From the NCBI RefSeq assembly GCF_048544455.1, contig NC_133532.1:90351156-90415155 (forward strand): a stretch of 64,000 nucleotides of DNA. The letters are read 5' to 3'. Below are positions 1 through 11,570 of the stretch, piece by piece (position 1 is the stretch's first letter; each line of letters starts with the position of its first letter). A model generated the notes under the pieces. It was not told the origin of the DNA, ran no database searches, and was given only the letters and a program-made list of their open reading frames with translations. This stretch comes from Silene latifolia. Taxonomy: Eukaryota; Streptophyta; Magnoliopsida; Caryophyllales; Caryophyllaceae. Position numbers and translations under genes: made by a program.

Positions 1-1084
1 TCAAATTAGAAGCCCTCCAATTAGTTGCACCCAAAACTATCCCTTAATCCCACAAATAAACATGTACTAGATGTTTGTATTGTAGTTTACCTTAAAATCT
101 ATTACTAATACTCATATACTACTTCTAGTAATCTTAGTAATTTATATGAACAATTTAGATTAAAATCTCATCCTTTTTGATGAAGATGGAAGAGAGAGAA
201 GAGAGGAAATTTATGAACACTTGCATGTTAATTGAATGGTAGTGTTAGAATAAAAGAAAAGAGCCAACAACCCCTAAAGAGAGGAGTGCACGGTTTGGAG
301 CCTCAAAAGGCATCACATCTTTTCCTTTTTCTCTTCTCAAAAATAGTAGGTGTGTAAGAGTAGTTGTAGGTAGGCATCATTATGTTTATTTTATCAATTA
401 AAATAAAACAACCAAAACCCACTAACACACCCATATTTTCGGTCCATTACTTAAAATGGACTAACATTTTATTTTGTCAATTTGTCATTTGTCACACAAT
501 ATGTCACATGTAGTATGATACATGTTATTAATTAATTTAATGCATATTTATCACATAAATATCATTTCATGAATTAATTAAATTACATACAACAAATTGA
601 CAAGTGATACTTGATCACATAAATAAAATGGGTCATATAGTTATAATTCACAACTTCTTGTAATTATAATTAACCATTCATTCTTATCTTTATTGTTTCT
701 CAAACAATAAATAATTTTAGCAACAAAGCATTTTATTACTAAAATAAATCTTATTTAATCCCATTACAATAAGATGTCAATATTCTCTCTCACAAATCGA
801 ATTGTTCAATTTTAAGGAATTAATTAATCTGTATCGGTATACAACTAATTAACCTTTTCATTTAAGGGAATCGTCCTTTAGGTGTGACCTCAAGGGATCA
901 ACTGATCACCACCGTCGCACGACAGTAATGTCAAACTCTAGCCAGCCAATCATTACCGATATGTGTGGACCAGTTGACTATATATATATGTAATGTATCA
1001 TCCCTTCCGTATTCTTGAAATGAGATTTAATAATGATATTTAAATCATATGATCGCACTATTGTTGAGGACACATTTCCCAACA
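1..1084 (-). mobile_element. Ty1/copia LTR in reverse orientation, cut by the window edge
   Basis: Read on the minus strand, this stretch begins TGTTGGGAAATGTG at 1084. It shares its first ~250 bp with the LTR of the copia element at 4071-12842, including a strongly conserved block at about 840-990; the rest has diverged. It ends exactly where Athila integrase sequence begins at 1085, so it is the outer end of a second copia insertion in Athila. The remainder of the element lies left of the window, so no target duplication can be checked. It is older or a different subfamily from the 4071 element. This is a fossil; coding parts are not visible. Confidence 0.75.
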
Positions 1085-1980
1085 TTGATTTCCAAGGACC
1101 GTTCCCGTATAGTAAAGGTAACAGGTACATTTTAGTGGCTGTAGATTATGTGTCGAAGTGGGTTGAGGCAATTGCCTCACCTCATTGTGATGCCAAGATC
1201 ATGATAAAGATGTTTAAAAAGGTCATATTTCCCCGATTTGGTGTCCCTAGGGTCGTCATTAGTGATGGGGGGATGCACTTTAAAGAAAAGAAACTAACTT
1301 CCATTCTGTCTAAAGTTGGTGTCCAACACCGGCGTGGTTTGAGGTATCATCCCCAAACTAGTGGTCAGGTTGAGGTCTCTAATCGCGAGCTGAAAGAGAT
1401 CTTGTCTAAGGTAGTTTCTAAATCACGGAAGGACTGGAGTCTTAAATTAGAAGACACATTATGAGCCTACAGAACTGCCTTTAAGACACCAATTGGTGCA
1501 TCACCTTATAGGTTAGTTTATGGGAAATCATGTCATTTACCTGTTGAGTTGGAATGTAAGGCTTGGTGGGCAATTTGTGAGCTAAACTTTGATCCTAAGT
1601 TGTGTGGTCAGAATCGTCTTTTGCAGCTAGATGAGTTGGAAGAATTTAGGCTTAATGCCTATGATAGCTCGCGCATTTATAAAGAAAAGACGAAGAGATG
1701 GCATCACAAAAGAATTCTACCTCGGGAGTTTCATGTTGGGCAAAAGGTGCAGCTGTTTAATGCCCGACTGCATTTATTTCCTGGCAAGCTGAAGTCCAGG
1801 TGGAGTGGTCCTTATACGGTGACAGCTGTTACTAAATTTGGATCCGTTGAGCTAGAAAGCCTCGAGGGAAATCTGTTCAAGGTGAATGGGCAATATGTGA
1901 AGCATTATCACGAGGCAAATGAAGCAGACAATCGTGTTGAAGTCTTGTACTTCGACGAGCTTGACGCGCCAGTTAATTGA
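1085..1980 (+). pseudogene. Athila integrase region (fossil)
   Basis: The span encodes the integrase catalytic core and C-terminal part of an Athila-type polyprotein. Recognisable stretches are [38 protein letters not shown] (second catalytic Asp region), [17 protein letters not shown] (third catalytic residue region), CHLPVELE and [15 protein letters not shown]. Integrase would insert the cDNA copy of the element into chromosomal DNA. The N-terminal zinc-binding part and everything upstream are not present here because a copia LTR abuts at 1084. The coding sequence is broken. No chromodomain is seen, as expected for Athila. Confidence 0.85.
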
Positions 1981-2019
1981 TGCCAGAAAGGTCGTGCGGG
2001 ACCTCTTAAACCTGCGCTC

Positions 2020-2037
2020 TCCGGGAGGCAACCCGGA
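2020..2037 (+). other. Conserved hairpin just after Athila pol
   Basis: TCCGGG-AGGCAA-CCCGGA forms a perfect 6-bp stem with a 6-nt loop, 40 bp after the end of the integrase region. A GGGAGGCAACCC motif at this place is a recurring feature of Athila-type elements. The stem is seen directly; any RNA function is inferred. Confidence 0.6.
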
Positions 2038-2158
2038 CTGTTTTGTTGTATTTTTGTTGAACTTTTTCTTTGCCTTTAGCTTTTTGTTGAACTTTAGACG
2101 TTGTTTTATGCACCCTATGTACTCTCCTTGCTTTTTATGCGTGTTTTGTAGGTTAAGT

Positions 2159-2354
2159 TACTCGATCGAGTAGTTTTTCTACTCGATCGAGCACTTTTGA
2201 AATGATATTCAATCGATCGAGTGATTTATTTACTCGATCGACAAGCTGCATAACCAAGATCACTCGATCGAGTAACAATCTGATCGATCGAGCACTTTTT
2301 GACACCAATTCACTCGATCGAACTATTCCAATCCACTCGATCGAGTAGTTTTAT
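2159..2354 (+). repeat. Cluster of ACTCGATCGAGT palindromes
   Basis: Eight copies of TCGATCGA, most within the 12-bp palindrome ACTCGATCGAGT or one-sided variants of it, occur in about 195 bp at spacings of roughly 15-40 bp. A second cluster lies inside the Athila LTR at about 12960-13130. The palindromes are read directly; their role is unknown. Confidence 0.85.
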
Positions 2355-3898
2355 CTTCCAGCAGTTACCTTTTGTCTGTTGAGCTACTGCTTGACTTCCT
2401 TTGATCTCCCATGTTCATGGTCGGTTTGGGGAGGTCCCTCTTCACGACATTTTGTAAGTATTCTGACTCGAATTATCCTTTTCTCCTCAGTTTGCATTTC
2501 TTTCCCTATTTTTGGTACAATGAGGGCATTGTACGGTTTGGTTTAGGGAGGTATGCATCCATATCTGTGCCTGCATGTTTTCTTGTATTTTCGTTTGCAC
2601 GTTTATTTATTTTCGCATGCATTGCTGTTTTTAATTCAAAAATCACATAAATTTCAAAAAAAATCACGTTTAATTTGAGTCGGAACGTTTGAACTTTGAC
2701 GCTACATTGAATCCCTTCCTCTGCCTTGCATATTCTTGACATTTAGTTGGCATGATTATGTGCATAATCTACGAGTTTTTGTTTCTCTCTTATCTGAACG
2801 AATAGACTTGACTCATATATTGGCAAGCTACACTACATTCTGAGGTTAGAGCTTTATAAACTGGTGACATTCATGACCGGTTTCATTTAGGATGTGAGTA
2901 GTACTCTCTGTAAGGCATGTAACATCAATTTGCATAAGCATGAGTCTAGTCTTCTTAATACCTGTATGCATTTGGTCTGTGGATGGTGACACATGTTAGG
3001 AGAGGCAATTCCCTTTTTATTTTATTCAACCCATGAGCCCCACATAGCCAAATTGCCCTTTTTGTCCTATTAGCTACATACTATAATTTTTCCTACCCTA
3101 GCCGAGCTAGTGATGTAAAGTTGTTTGGAATGATTTACTGCAGTTTGGTTATCTTTATCTGATTTCAGAAGATGGTGGAAGAAATGAAAGGGAATGAAAA
3201 AATGATGAATGAAAATGAAAAAAAAAAAAAAAAAGAATGAAAAGAAAAAATCATGTGCGAAAAAAATTGAGAAATTGTATGATGATTTTCACTCCCATGT
3301 CTCATTTATATTTTATGGGGAGTTGACAAGTTATGGTGTAATCGTGAGTTGAGTGCATTGAATTTGCACCATTTTGTTTTGTTATATTGAGTACGAAGTT
3401 GGGATGCAGTTCAATATTTGGATTCGTTGTTGCTAGCCTGGCTACTAACTCCACATATCTAAATTCATCTTAGCCCCTTCTTACCCATTACCTCACTTAC
3501 CCAAATGTAAGTCCTCGGCATGTGTCTTGGTCATTAGTATGGTTGGAATGCGTACGTATGGTTGTAGAGACTTTATTCATGTTAACTGCATGCATGCTCT
3601 TATAGGTCGAGTTAGGTGAGTGTCTTTACTTCTTTCTATCTTTCACATATATACTCACCTTGTGCCTAATTTTGAGTGATGAGCGACCCGTGAGAGTCCG
3701 ATACTTTTGAGTCTTGCAAGGTCGACGGTTCAGTAAGTTTGAAACATTGATTTAACTCGTTTGCACTCATCATTTGCCACTCTGTTAGTTGTTGCATTAA
3801 ACTGGTTTTGGTGGATGATTTGTAGCTGAAGCGTTGGTCCCGTTCCATTGTTTATTCTTAGTTGCATTCATAGTTTGCTTGGGGACAAGCAAAGGTTT

Positions 3899-3912
3899 GG
3901 TTTGGGGAGATT
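3899..3912 (+). other. Athila polypurine tract
   Basis: TTTGGGGAGATT immediately precedes the TG of the 3' LTR, the position where plus-strand DNA synthesis is primed in Ty3/gypsy elements. Confidence 0.65.
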
Positions 3913-4070
3913 TGATGCGTGTATTTTATATAAGGTTTTTACCTCATTTTTACACGCATTTATGTACTTTTTACGTGGCATCTAGCTACAAATACCCCCG
4001 AATATTCTACTTTGGTTCGTTTTGTGTAAATTGCAGGAATAAACCAAAGAGGAGCTAAATCGAGCCTAAA
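3913..4070 (+). repeat. Athila 3' LTR, first segment
   Basis: The LTR starts TGATGCGTGTATTTTATATA. It is interrupted at 4070/4071 by the copia element and resumes at 12848. The last five bases (CTAAA, 4066-4070) are the target duplication of that insertion. Confidence 0.75.
4066..4070. repeat. Target-site duplication of the copia insertion
   Basis: CTAAA at 4066-4070 is repeated at 12843-12847, directly flanking both ends of the element. A 5-bp duplication is standard for LTR retrotransposons. Confidence 0.9.
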
Positions 4071-5342
4071 TGTTGGAATATGTGTCCTCCGACAATAATG
4101 CGATCACGACTGTTGATCATGATGATCACATGTTTAAGTCTCATTAAAATGAATACAATTGGGAAGTAATTTTGTTATCACAACCGGTCAACATATATCG
4201 GTAATGATTGGGTGACTAGAGTTTGACATTACTTGTCGTGTGACGGTGGTGATCGATTGACCCCTAGGTCATACCTAAAGGGCAATACTCTTAATTGATT
4301 ATTTAATTAATCGTATAATGTTACGAGTTAATTAAATTACTTGAAAATTGACGGACGATTTTGGAAGTAAAATTTACGTATCATATTGAAATGTGATTAA
4401 ATGAGATACGGTCCGAGTAAGTAAATTGTATAATTACTCGGATGAAATAAATTGTTTAATGTAACAATTAAATTTGAATGAATTGTTATAAATACAATCT
4501 GTTGTGATTTATAAATGGTAAAATATTTTGGCATAAGTAATTATGAAATTACTAAGTCAATTTTTGTATGTGACGTATTTTTGATAATACGTTGATTTTT
4601 AATATGTTAAAAATACATAACAAATATATGTGACATGTGACATGTAACATATAGACAATTGACAAAAATAATATGGAATCCATATTATAGAATGGGCCGA
4701 AAATTAGAAGGATTTAAGCTAATTATATGTTGTTTGTAATTAGTGGAAAACACAATGATTAAAAGCAAACCTAGCCATGCAAGCCTATTTTTCCTTGTGA
4801 AGAACAATTTCTCCATGCATTGGCTCCCCTATTGCCCTCCTCTTACACGGTTTTGAGAAGGCAAATGTGATCATTGTTTTCTCTATAATTTTACCTAATA
4901 ATAATACAAATGTAGTGTATTATTATTTATTCTAATTCACTCATCCAAAATACAAGTTCTAGTGAGAAGAAAAATCCTCTCTTCTTCTCTCTTAAAAACC
5001 GAAATATTCAAGTGTTAATAAAACATTTTGGTTCAATTTTCTACCTTGATTAATATTATACTAGTATTGTAATATTAATTAAAATTAAGAGGAGCCTTGG
5101 GTATAAAGCTTGGGGAGAGATCTTACACTTAGATCTTGTTCATCCATAAAGGAAAAGCTCAAGAACAAGAGAGAAAGGTGATCTCTCTTGTGCCCTAATA
5201 GCCGAAATCCACTATGTAAGGACATGATTTCTCCTCTATTTATATTATTGTTTGCATGCATAAAATCCGTTTTAATTTTATGACAAATTAATTAAGACAT
5301 ATATGAGTATGTTAGTATGTATATGAATCTACATTTCCTTCA
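4071..5342 (+). repeat. 5' LTR of the gag-only copia element
   Basis: 1272 bp, TG...CA, offset exactly 7500 bp from its partner at 11571-12842 with nearly every 60-base line identical. The first ~250 bp include a block (about 4195-4290) also found in the reverse LTR at 1-1084. Confidence 0.93.
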
Positions 5343-5343
5343 A

Positions 5344-5358
5344 TCGGTATCAAGAGCC
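5344..5358 (+). other. Primer binding site, initiator-Met-tRNA type
   Basis: The sequence after the LTR, TCGGTATCAAGAGCCA, closely matches the TGGTATCAGAGC primer site that most plant copia elements use to pair with the 3' end of initiator methionine tRNA. Confidence 0.75.
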
Positions 5359-7580
5359 ACGGTTGTTTGCATGCAAATCGGTTAAAAGTTTTTCCGAGTT
5401 ATAAGAATAACAAATAAAACTTGTAAAATTTGTGTTATTATGAGATATCACGAAATTAATCCATGCATGTTAATATTTCTGGTCCTAAAATGTTTTAGGA
5501 TATTTTGGTTAATTTTTCGGATTTTATTGTTCATAATTTACTATAATGGCATTTAAATGTGATTTTATGAGTAAAAATGTCATTTTTGGTCTAAAAATAG
5601 CTATACTTCGAATTTTCACTTGGTTTTTGGATATGTTGTTACATATATTATTTTGGGATAACCTGTAAATTTTCATAATTTTTGGACTTGTTATGCTCGA
5701 AAAATGAATTTTTCATTATTAAATTCGGATTTAAGTGATAAATAGGTTAATATGAGTTAAATTTCGAATCTGGTCATAGAAAATTAATATGTTGTCACAT
5801 GCAATTTTACAAGATGTGTGTAAAATAATTGGCTATAAAGAAGTCTTTTTGCATGATTTATGGATTTTTGAAGAAAAATAGCATAAATAGTGACATTATT
5901 AGTTGAAAATTAATAAAACATAATCTATGACTTAGGCAAAACGTCTAATGTTGCATTTTATTATCTTTTTCAGATCTGAAATTGAAAAGTTAATGAAAAT
6001 AATTTTTCCATGTTTTTATGATTATTTTATTAAAAATTGATAAACCGCAACATTGTTTTTCCGGAAAAATTTCGAAATTTTTAACCTAAGATTTTGAACA
6101 TTATGAGTGTCATGGAATTTTTCCAGAATGTTCATGAGTTTAAATTTCAAATTTTGAATTTATTTGAAATTTTTGGATTTATTTGAAGTCTAATAGCTTA
6201 TTTTTGTAATTTTTGGTCCATTTATGAACAATTTTGAAAATAAAAGTTAATTATGGTCAAATTATTAGTGAAGACTATATTTTGAGTCCTAAGAGGTTAG
6301 GGTAATTAACTTATGCATAAATATGAGTTTATGTATTTTTGTGATTATAAAATGTTGAAATCATGCAAATCCGTAAAAACCGAGTAATATACGATATTGG
6401 CTAATTAAAAGGCGATTTAGCATAAAAATTGAGCATGTTCATACATATTATAATGCTGCATTTTTCTTTATGATTGTCATAATTTTAATTTATGTAATTT
6501 TGAATTATGTAATTTTACTTAGTATGGCCTTAGTTTTTAATTGGTATTTCCCGAAATGTATGGGAATATCGATTCGGTTGTAATTTTATTGTGATCTCGT
6601 ATCACCGTTTTGTAATTTAATAGATTTATTTTATTTTAGTTACAAATGTATAATAGGAAATTATGTAATTTATTATGTAATTTTATTCATTCCGGAGTTC
6701 CTAAAGACGGATTTCTTCAAGAATGGCGATACATAAAGACGGTGTTACCTCGAGATGCGTGCCACAACCGAAGTTCAAGGGACCAATGGAGTTGGTTTCC
6801 GAATATGTAATAGATTAATAGTTTTTCTATTTTAGGAAAGGCCATACTAGGATTTATTTATCTTTATGCTTGCATTTTATTTTATGTCACATGCATTGCT
6901 AAATCGCCATAACTAAAACATGCATTGTCTTTTTATCGAGTTTATCGACCGTGTCAATTATAATTATCGTAGTTCACCGCTTTAGTTTACTTAAAACGTG
7001 ATAGATAATAAATTGACATGACCTCTCGCTAAAACAAACAATTGAGACATAGCCTTACCAAATAGTAGAAACCATGAAAACCTATTTCGCGAGGGAGTGC
7101 ACTCGGACCTACCGGGGTACAAACCTTGTTACGTAGGGGAAGTGGGTGATGAGTGTTAATCCACCGAGTTCATGTTAATGAGGGTTTCATCGGCCATACC
7201 GTGCCCAAGTTGATGTGGATTTGGATAATGGACACATTTATTCGAAATTTGGATTGAGCTCAACGGAAGTATTCGCGACCGTAGTTGCATGTGTTCCGGG
7301 CTATAGATAATTATTAGAGTAATTTTATCGACCAAGAGTTCTAAAAGTAGAATCGATTAAAATGTTAATCCACCGAGTTATATTGATAAAGGTTTCATCG
7401 GCCATACCGTGCCTAAGTCGATATGAATTTGGGTCTTGGAATCATTTATCTAGTTGGGTAGAGGTCACTAGAAAAATGCATAAAACTTGTTTAAATCATA
7501 CATTTTTACGAGTATAATTAAAACGACATTTGTTTTACTCCTTATATTTTGTTTTGTAGACCACTTCTTTTTCATAACAA
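5359..7580 (+). other. Long untranslated leader of the copia element
   Basis: This is 2.2 kb of very AT-rich sequence without a recognisable gene. Near its 3' end a block is present twice, at about 7158-7240 and 7365-7445 (shared words GTTAATCCACCGAGTT and GGTTTCATCGGCCATACCG), about 208 bp apart. A leader this long before gag is unusual for copia but common in non-autonomous derivatives. Confidence 0.7.
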
Positions 7581-8483
7581 ATGGCAACATCAACACCAAC
7601 TCCTAATGCTACACCACTCGCTACTTCATCTTGGCTCCGATCCTTTATGGATCGATGTAAACTTGAAAAGAATGGGTCAAATTTCTCCGAATGGGATGCC
7701 CAACTCAAATTAGCCGCCGAAGGTGACGACAAGCTTCGTTACCTTACCGAGGCCTCTCCACCCGAACCCTCCACTAGGTCCACCGCGGCCACGAGGGAAG
7801 CCTATGAGACTTACCAAAAGGAGTCCGCCGCAATGAAAAATGTATTAATATTTGCGATGGAGGCGGAACTCCAAAGGAGAGCCTTCAAAATGGGCAATGC
7901 TAATGAGATTTACTCCAAACTTGTGACCATGTTTTCACAAACTCCGCAGATCGTCCAATATGAGGCGGCCGCGGCATTCTTTGATCTCGACTTCAAAGAG
8001 AGCCAAAAGGTTAGCCCTCATGTGCTCAAACTCATGGAGCTTGTCGAGACCTTGAAGATTCAAAAGGTTGAAATCCCCAAAGAACTCATCGTAGATAGGA
8101 TTCTACACTCCTTGTCTAAGGTCAAGGCATATGTGCAATTCCGGGTGAATTTCAATATGCAAGACAAGGATGTGTCTCTTGAGGAGTTGCACAAGTTACT
8201 TGTGCAAGCCGAGAGGGACATGGGGTTAAATGTGAACCCCCCCAAGGATGTGCTTAATATAAGCGCAAAGAGTAAGGGGAAGTTCAAGAAGAGTGGAAGA
8301 AAGGGTAAAAAGCAAGCTCCCACATTCACCAAAGCTAAGTCTTGTGAAGCTAGCACATCCAAAGTCAAGAAGGGTCCTCTTGATAAATGCCATTATTGTA
8401 ATGGCATGGGTCATTGGAAAAGAAATTGTTCCAAATACCTTGGTGATATCAAAGCTGGAAAGATCACTCCAGTAGGTAAATGA
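7581..8483 (+). CDS. Copia-type Gag polyprotein
   Basis: This open frame encodes 300 residues from an ATG. Gag would assemble into the cytoplasmic virus-like particle and package element RNA. The body, from about residue 20 to 215, is the alpha-helical gag fold of plant copia elements (UBN2/Retrotran_gag type), with words such as WLRSFMDRCKLEKNGSNFSEWD near the start. A lysine-rich stretch (about 228-267) leads into a CCHC zinc knuckle, CHYCNGMGHWKRNC, at about 270-283. The frame looks whole. It is the only coding part recognised in the element. Because the LTRs are nearly identical, it may still be expressible, supplying Gag while enzymes come from elsewhere; that is inference. Confidence 0.85.
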   Translation: MATSTPTPNATPLATSSWLRSFMDRCKLEKNGSNFSEWDAQLKLAAEGDDKLRYLTEASPPEPSTRSTAATREAYETYQKESAAMKNVLIFAMEAELQRRAFKMGNANEIYSKLVTMFSQTPQIVQYEAAAAFFDLDFKESQKVSPHVLKLMELVETLKIQKVEIPKELIVDRILHSLSKVKAYVQFRVNFNMQDKDVSLEELHKLLVQAERDMGLNVNPPKDVLNISAKSKGKFKKSGRKGKKQAPTFTKAKSCEASTSKVKKGPLDKCHYCNGMGHWKRNCSKYLGDIKAGKITPVGK

Positions 8484-11400
8484 CTAACCTTCTTTTATGT
8501 TTCTAAATTCAACTATGGTATTATTATGCAAAGTTGTGATAATGTATCTCCCTTTTTATTGTAAATAGGGCCTCCACCAAGCAAAGACAAGGGAAAAGAA
8601 AAACAAGCATGAGAAACCATGAAGAAGCTAAGGATAGCTTTTGTGGAGCTTTGTTTTTCATTGTCTTATTTTAAGTTATGTTTTGAATTTTTAGAACTTT
8701 AAGTTTCCATGTTCGACATGGAAAGGTATTTTGGATAATGGTTTGTATTTTGGATGATGGTGACTTGGTTTGCAACCCAAGTCACCCGTTTTTATCATTT
8801 ATCCTTTATGTTCTAAAATTTCATCTTTGAATGCTTGCGTTTTGAAACATAAGATTATTCACTTAAAGGTGATCTAATAGACAAATATAATGACGGGTTT
8901 CATTATATATCCACATGTTTAAGGCTTGTGTATGATCATTTATGAAGCGATTTTGAGTCTATGAACTCTCTTAAAGGAATGTCAATCACCAAGAACTCAT
9001 ATGAAATCAATAACAATTAGTCAACCTATGAGGTAGTTCTCCTTATAATTCAACATCATTAATTTGTGTCTCATATGCTATCTTTGAATGATTAGTGTAT
9101 TCATTCTAAAGATAGAGTGGGAGAAAAATGAGGCAAATTGTGTACTTGTGTAAATTTAGATCTACACAAGAGAAAATGATTTGAATAAAGGTATATCTAT
9201 TTACATAGTATGCCGAATAGATGAGATCTATGGTCTCAAGTTAGTTCTATATGACTAAAGAGACCAAGTGTAGTAATCATAAGAGTATATCCTCAAGATA
9301 ACTACGCGAGGAGACCAAAAGAAGTTTTGGATGAAAATGACTAATGCAAAGTCTTAACAAGTTTTGACTAAGTTCTATATGATAAATTTTGACCAAATAG
9401 TTTCAATCATGAGTTTTACTTAAGAGCCTAAATGAATCAAAGTAACATGCTAGTTATGATCAAAATCAAGTTGCAAAAAAAAATTGATATTCCGATATCT
9501 TCTATAGCCAACGTTTTAACCATACAAATGTCATTACTTAACCTCCCTATGAAATGGTTAAATCTCCTTCCAAAAGGGTATTTGCAAGGGACGTATTCTA
9601 AATATTATTTGTATTTGAATAATGACATTGCTACACATCATTATGATATGAGTGTGTTAGAGATTTAAAATCTCTTTCCGTAAGGTTGAGATAAGACCAC
9701 TTCAAAATAGGCATTTTGAAAGGATATGATGGGAACATATATGGTTTTATCCTAGTAACTTAGCAAAGCAATTTATACCTATATTCTTGACAAATTTCAA
9801 TTGAGAAGTCAATTTCGAAATATGTGGAATTGAGTGGGAGTTAGGAAATTCTCATGTGAAGACATGGAATTTAGTGGGAGCTATCATCCTTGAATGTATA
9901 AAACTCATTACTCATTAGAGAATGACGAGCTAATACCTTCTTTCATAAAGAAGCTTTTGAGTTTTCAATTCTGGATGAAAATGGACTATGATGAATCCAA
10001 TTACATCAAAGGATGTTGGATTAGTATTAAGAGATACACATCATGTCAACATATACATAGGTTATTCATATGAATGAAAATGGGATTACCATTAGCAGTC
10101 ATGGTAGTTCATTGAACCTAAGAACGGTTGATCTTATGATTATTAGTAACTAATGTTTCCGCCATTAGAATAATCATATACATGTCCAATTATGAATCAT
10201 ATGCATAAGAGCATGATGATTGATTGGTAAGCCATAATAGAAACGTCATGAATTCTCGAGTAGAATCCGATGAGCGATTTCAGTGTTTGACGGAATGTTC
10301 TATTGTGTATCAAGAAGTTGCACATATTATAGAAAATCCGAGCACATATGAGGATTTATGAGAATCCCAATTCTTTCAAGCCTAGAAAGAGAAATAAGAA
10401 GTTTTTGGAAAGATGCTTGGTTGAATAAGAGGTTATTCAAAAACAATCTTTCCTAGTAAAAGCTAGGACTTATGAGAAGTGCTAAGCTAAATAATCTTGT
10501 CAATTGTTACAAGATTCTACAAAACATATACCTAGTGCATTGTGTGTGGATGAAATACTTGATCGGTGCAAGTTGTATTATTCATCGCAAATTCGTTCGT
10601 TATGAAATGATCGATAAGAAAGTTCTTTCAAGTTAAAGAACCAAAACCAAGGTCGAGAACCTTGATGTGTACTTGGTAAAATTCATGGTATGAGAACATG
10701 AATGTGAAGGAAATTGCAAGTGTAAGAAGTTTGAACACATGGATACATGAGATGTTAAACTTCTATTGCAGTCAATAAGTGTTTGCACTTATGATAAACA
10801 TCACAAGGTTGTAATATGATTTTGACTACCCGAGTGTGATGTCGACATTTGTCGTTTGAGTTATTATTAACTCACTTTGAACATTGTTATATCCAAACGG
10901 GTTGTAGAGACAATTGAACCCCGTTAAAGTGAACATGGATTAACATTGTTTTTGCCCATAGTTACTTATATGAGGTGACGACTCGAAGTGACTAGAGTGT
11001 GATGCGATTGATGGCAAGTTCAAGTGCCATGGAGTCATGTGAGATGACTAGTCGATCACATAGGCAGATTGCTAGGAACTTTCTGTCGGGCCTTATGACC
11101 GCTTATAGAGTTCTGGCAAATTTATATAGCCTGGTCGTGGCGAGAGCTACTATAGTATTCGAATGAGTCGATTCTTTTGACTAAAGACTATTCACCTAAG
11201 ATGGCACAGTTTGATTAACTTTGATTTGTGTTACTACGACCTTCGTAAATGGGGTCAAATGGGCATATTTTGGGTTATGATGTCTGTGGCTAGTCGAAGG
11301 GAATGAGTGCGATAGGAATTGTCCACCCCTAGTCCGGGTTATAACAATATCTCAGGGCCACTCGAGGAGTAATGAATCGAAATGCGTGGCCACGCTCGGA

Positions 11401-11556
11401 TGGCATCCAGAGTGGATAAATCCGGTCAATCAGTTATTCTCCAGATCGAGGAAACCACTCTCGATGTGATCACTTGCAAGTACGACCTGAAAGACACCTT
11501 GCATTGAATGGGAGATAGTAATAGGACAAGAGAATTGGTGACGCACACTTGTCGAG
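8484..11556 (+). other. Region after gag without recognisable pol
   Basis: In a full-length copia element protease, integrase, reverse transcriptase and RNase H would follow gag over about 4 kb. Here I recognise none of their motifs on the plus strand, and the short open frames are not conserved-looking. The stretch just before the 3' LTR (about 11100-11556) is less AT-rich and looks like a conserved 3' noncoding region. Confidence 0.6.
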
Positions 11557-11570
11557 GACAAGTGGGAGAT
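11557..11570 (+). other. Polypurine tract of the copia element
   Basis: GACAAGTGGGAGAT directly precedes the 3' LTR; AGTGGGAGA is the usual plus-strand primer of plant copia elements. Confidence 0.8.

Larger units (their letters stand above)
1981..3912 (+). other. Athila 3' noncoding region
   Basis: This is 1.9 kb between integrase and 3' LTR, where some Athila elements carry an envelope-like frame. I recognise none here; the short open frames have no conserved motifs, signal peptide plus transmembrane pattern, or family resemblance. Two polypurine-like stretches (TTTGGGGAGG near 2427 and TTTAGGGAGG near 2541) resemble the true tract before the LTR. An A-rich run lies at about 3217-3235. Confidence 0.6.

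Noticed and set aside
2411-2650. Possible envelope-like frame between Athila pol and LTR
   Set aside because: Too short, and no signal peptide, transmembrane pattern or similarity that I recognise.
9432-9668. 78-residue frame in the copia interior as a pol remnant
   Set aside because: No integrase, reverse transcriptase or RNase H motif; composition matches the surrounding AT-rich DNA.
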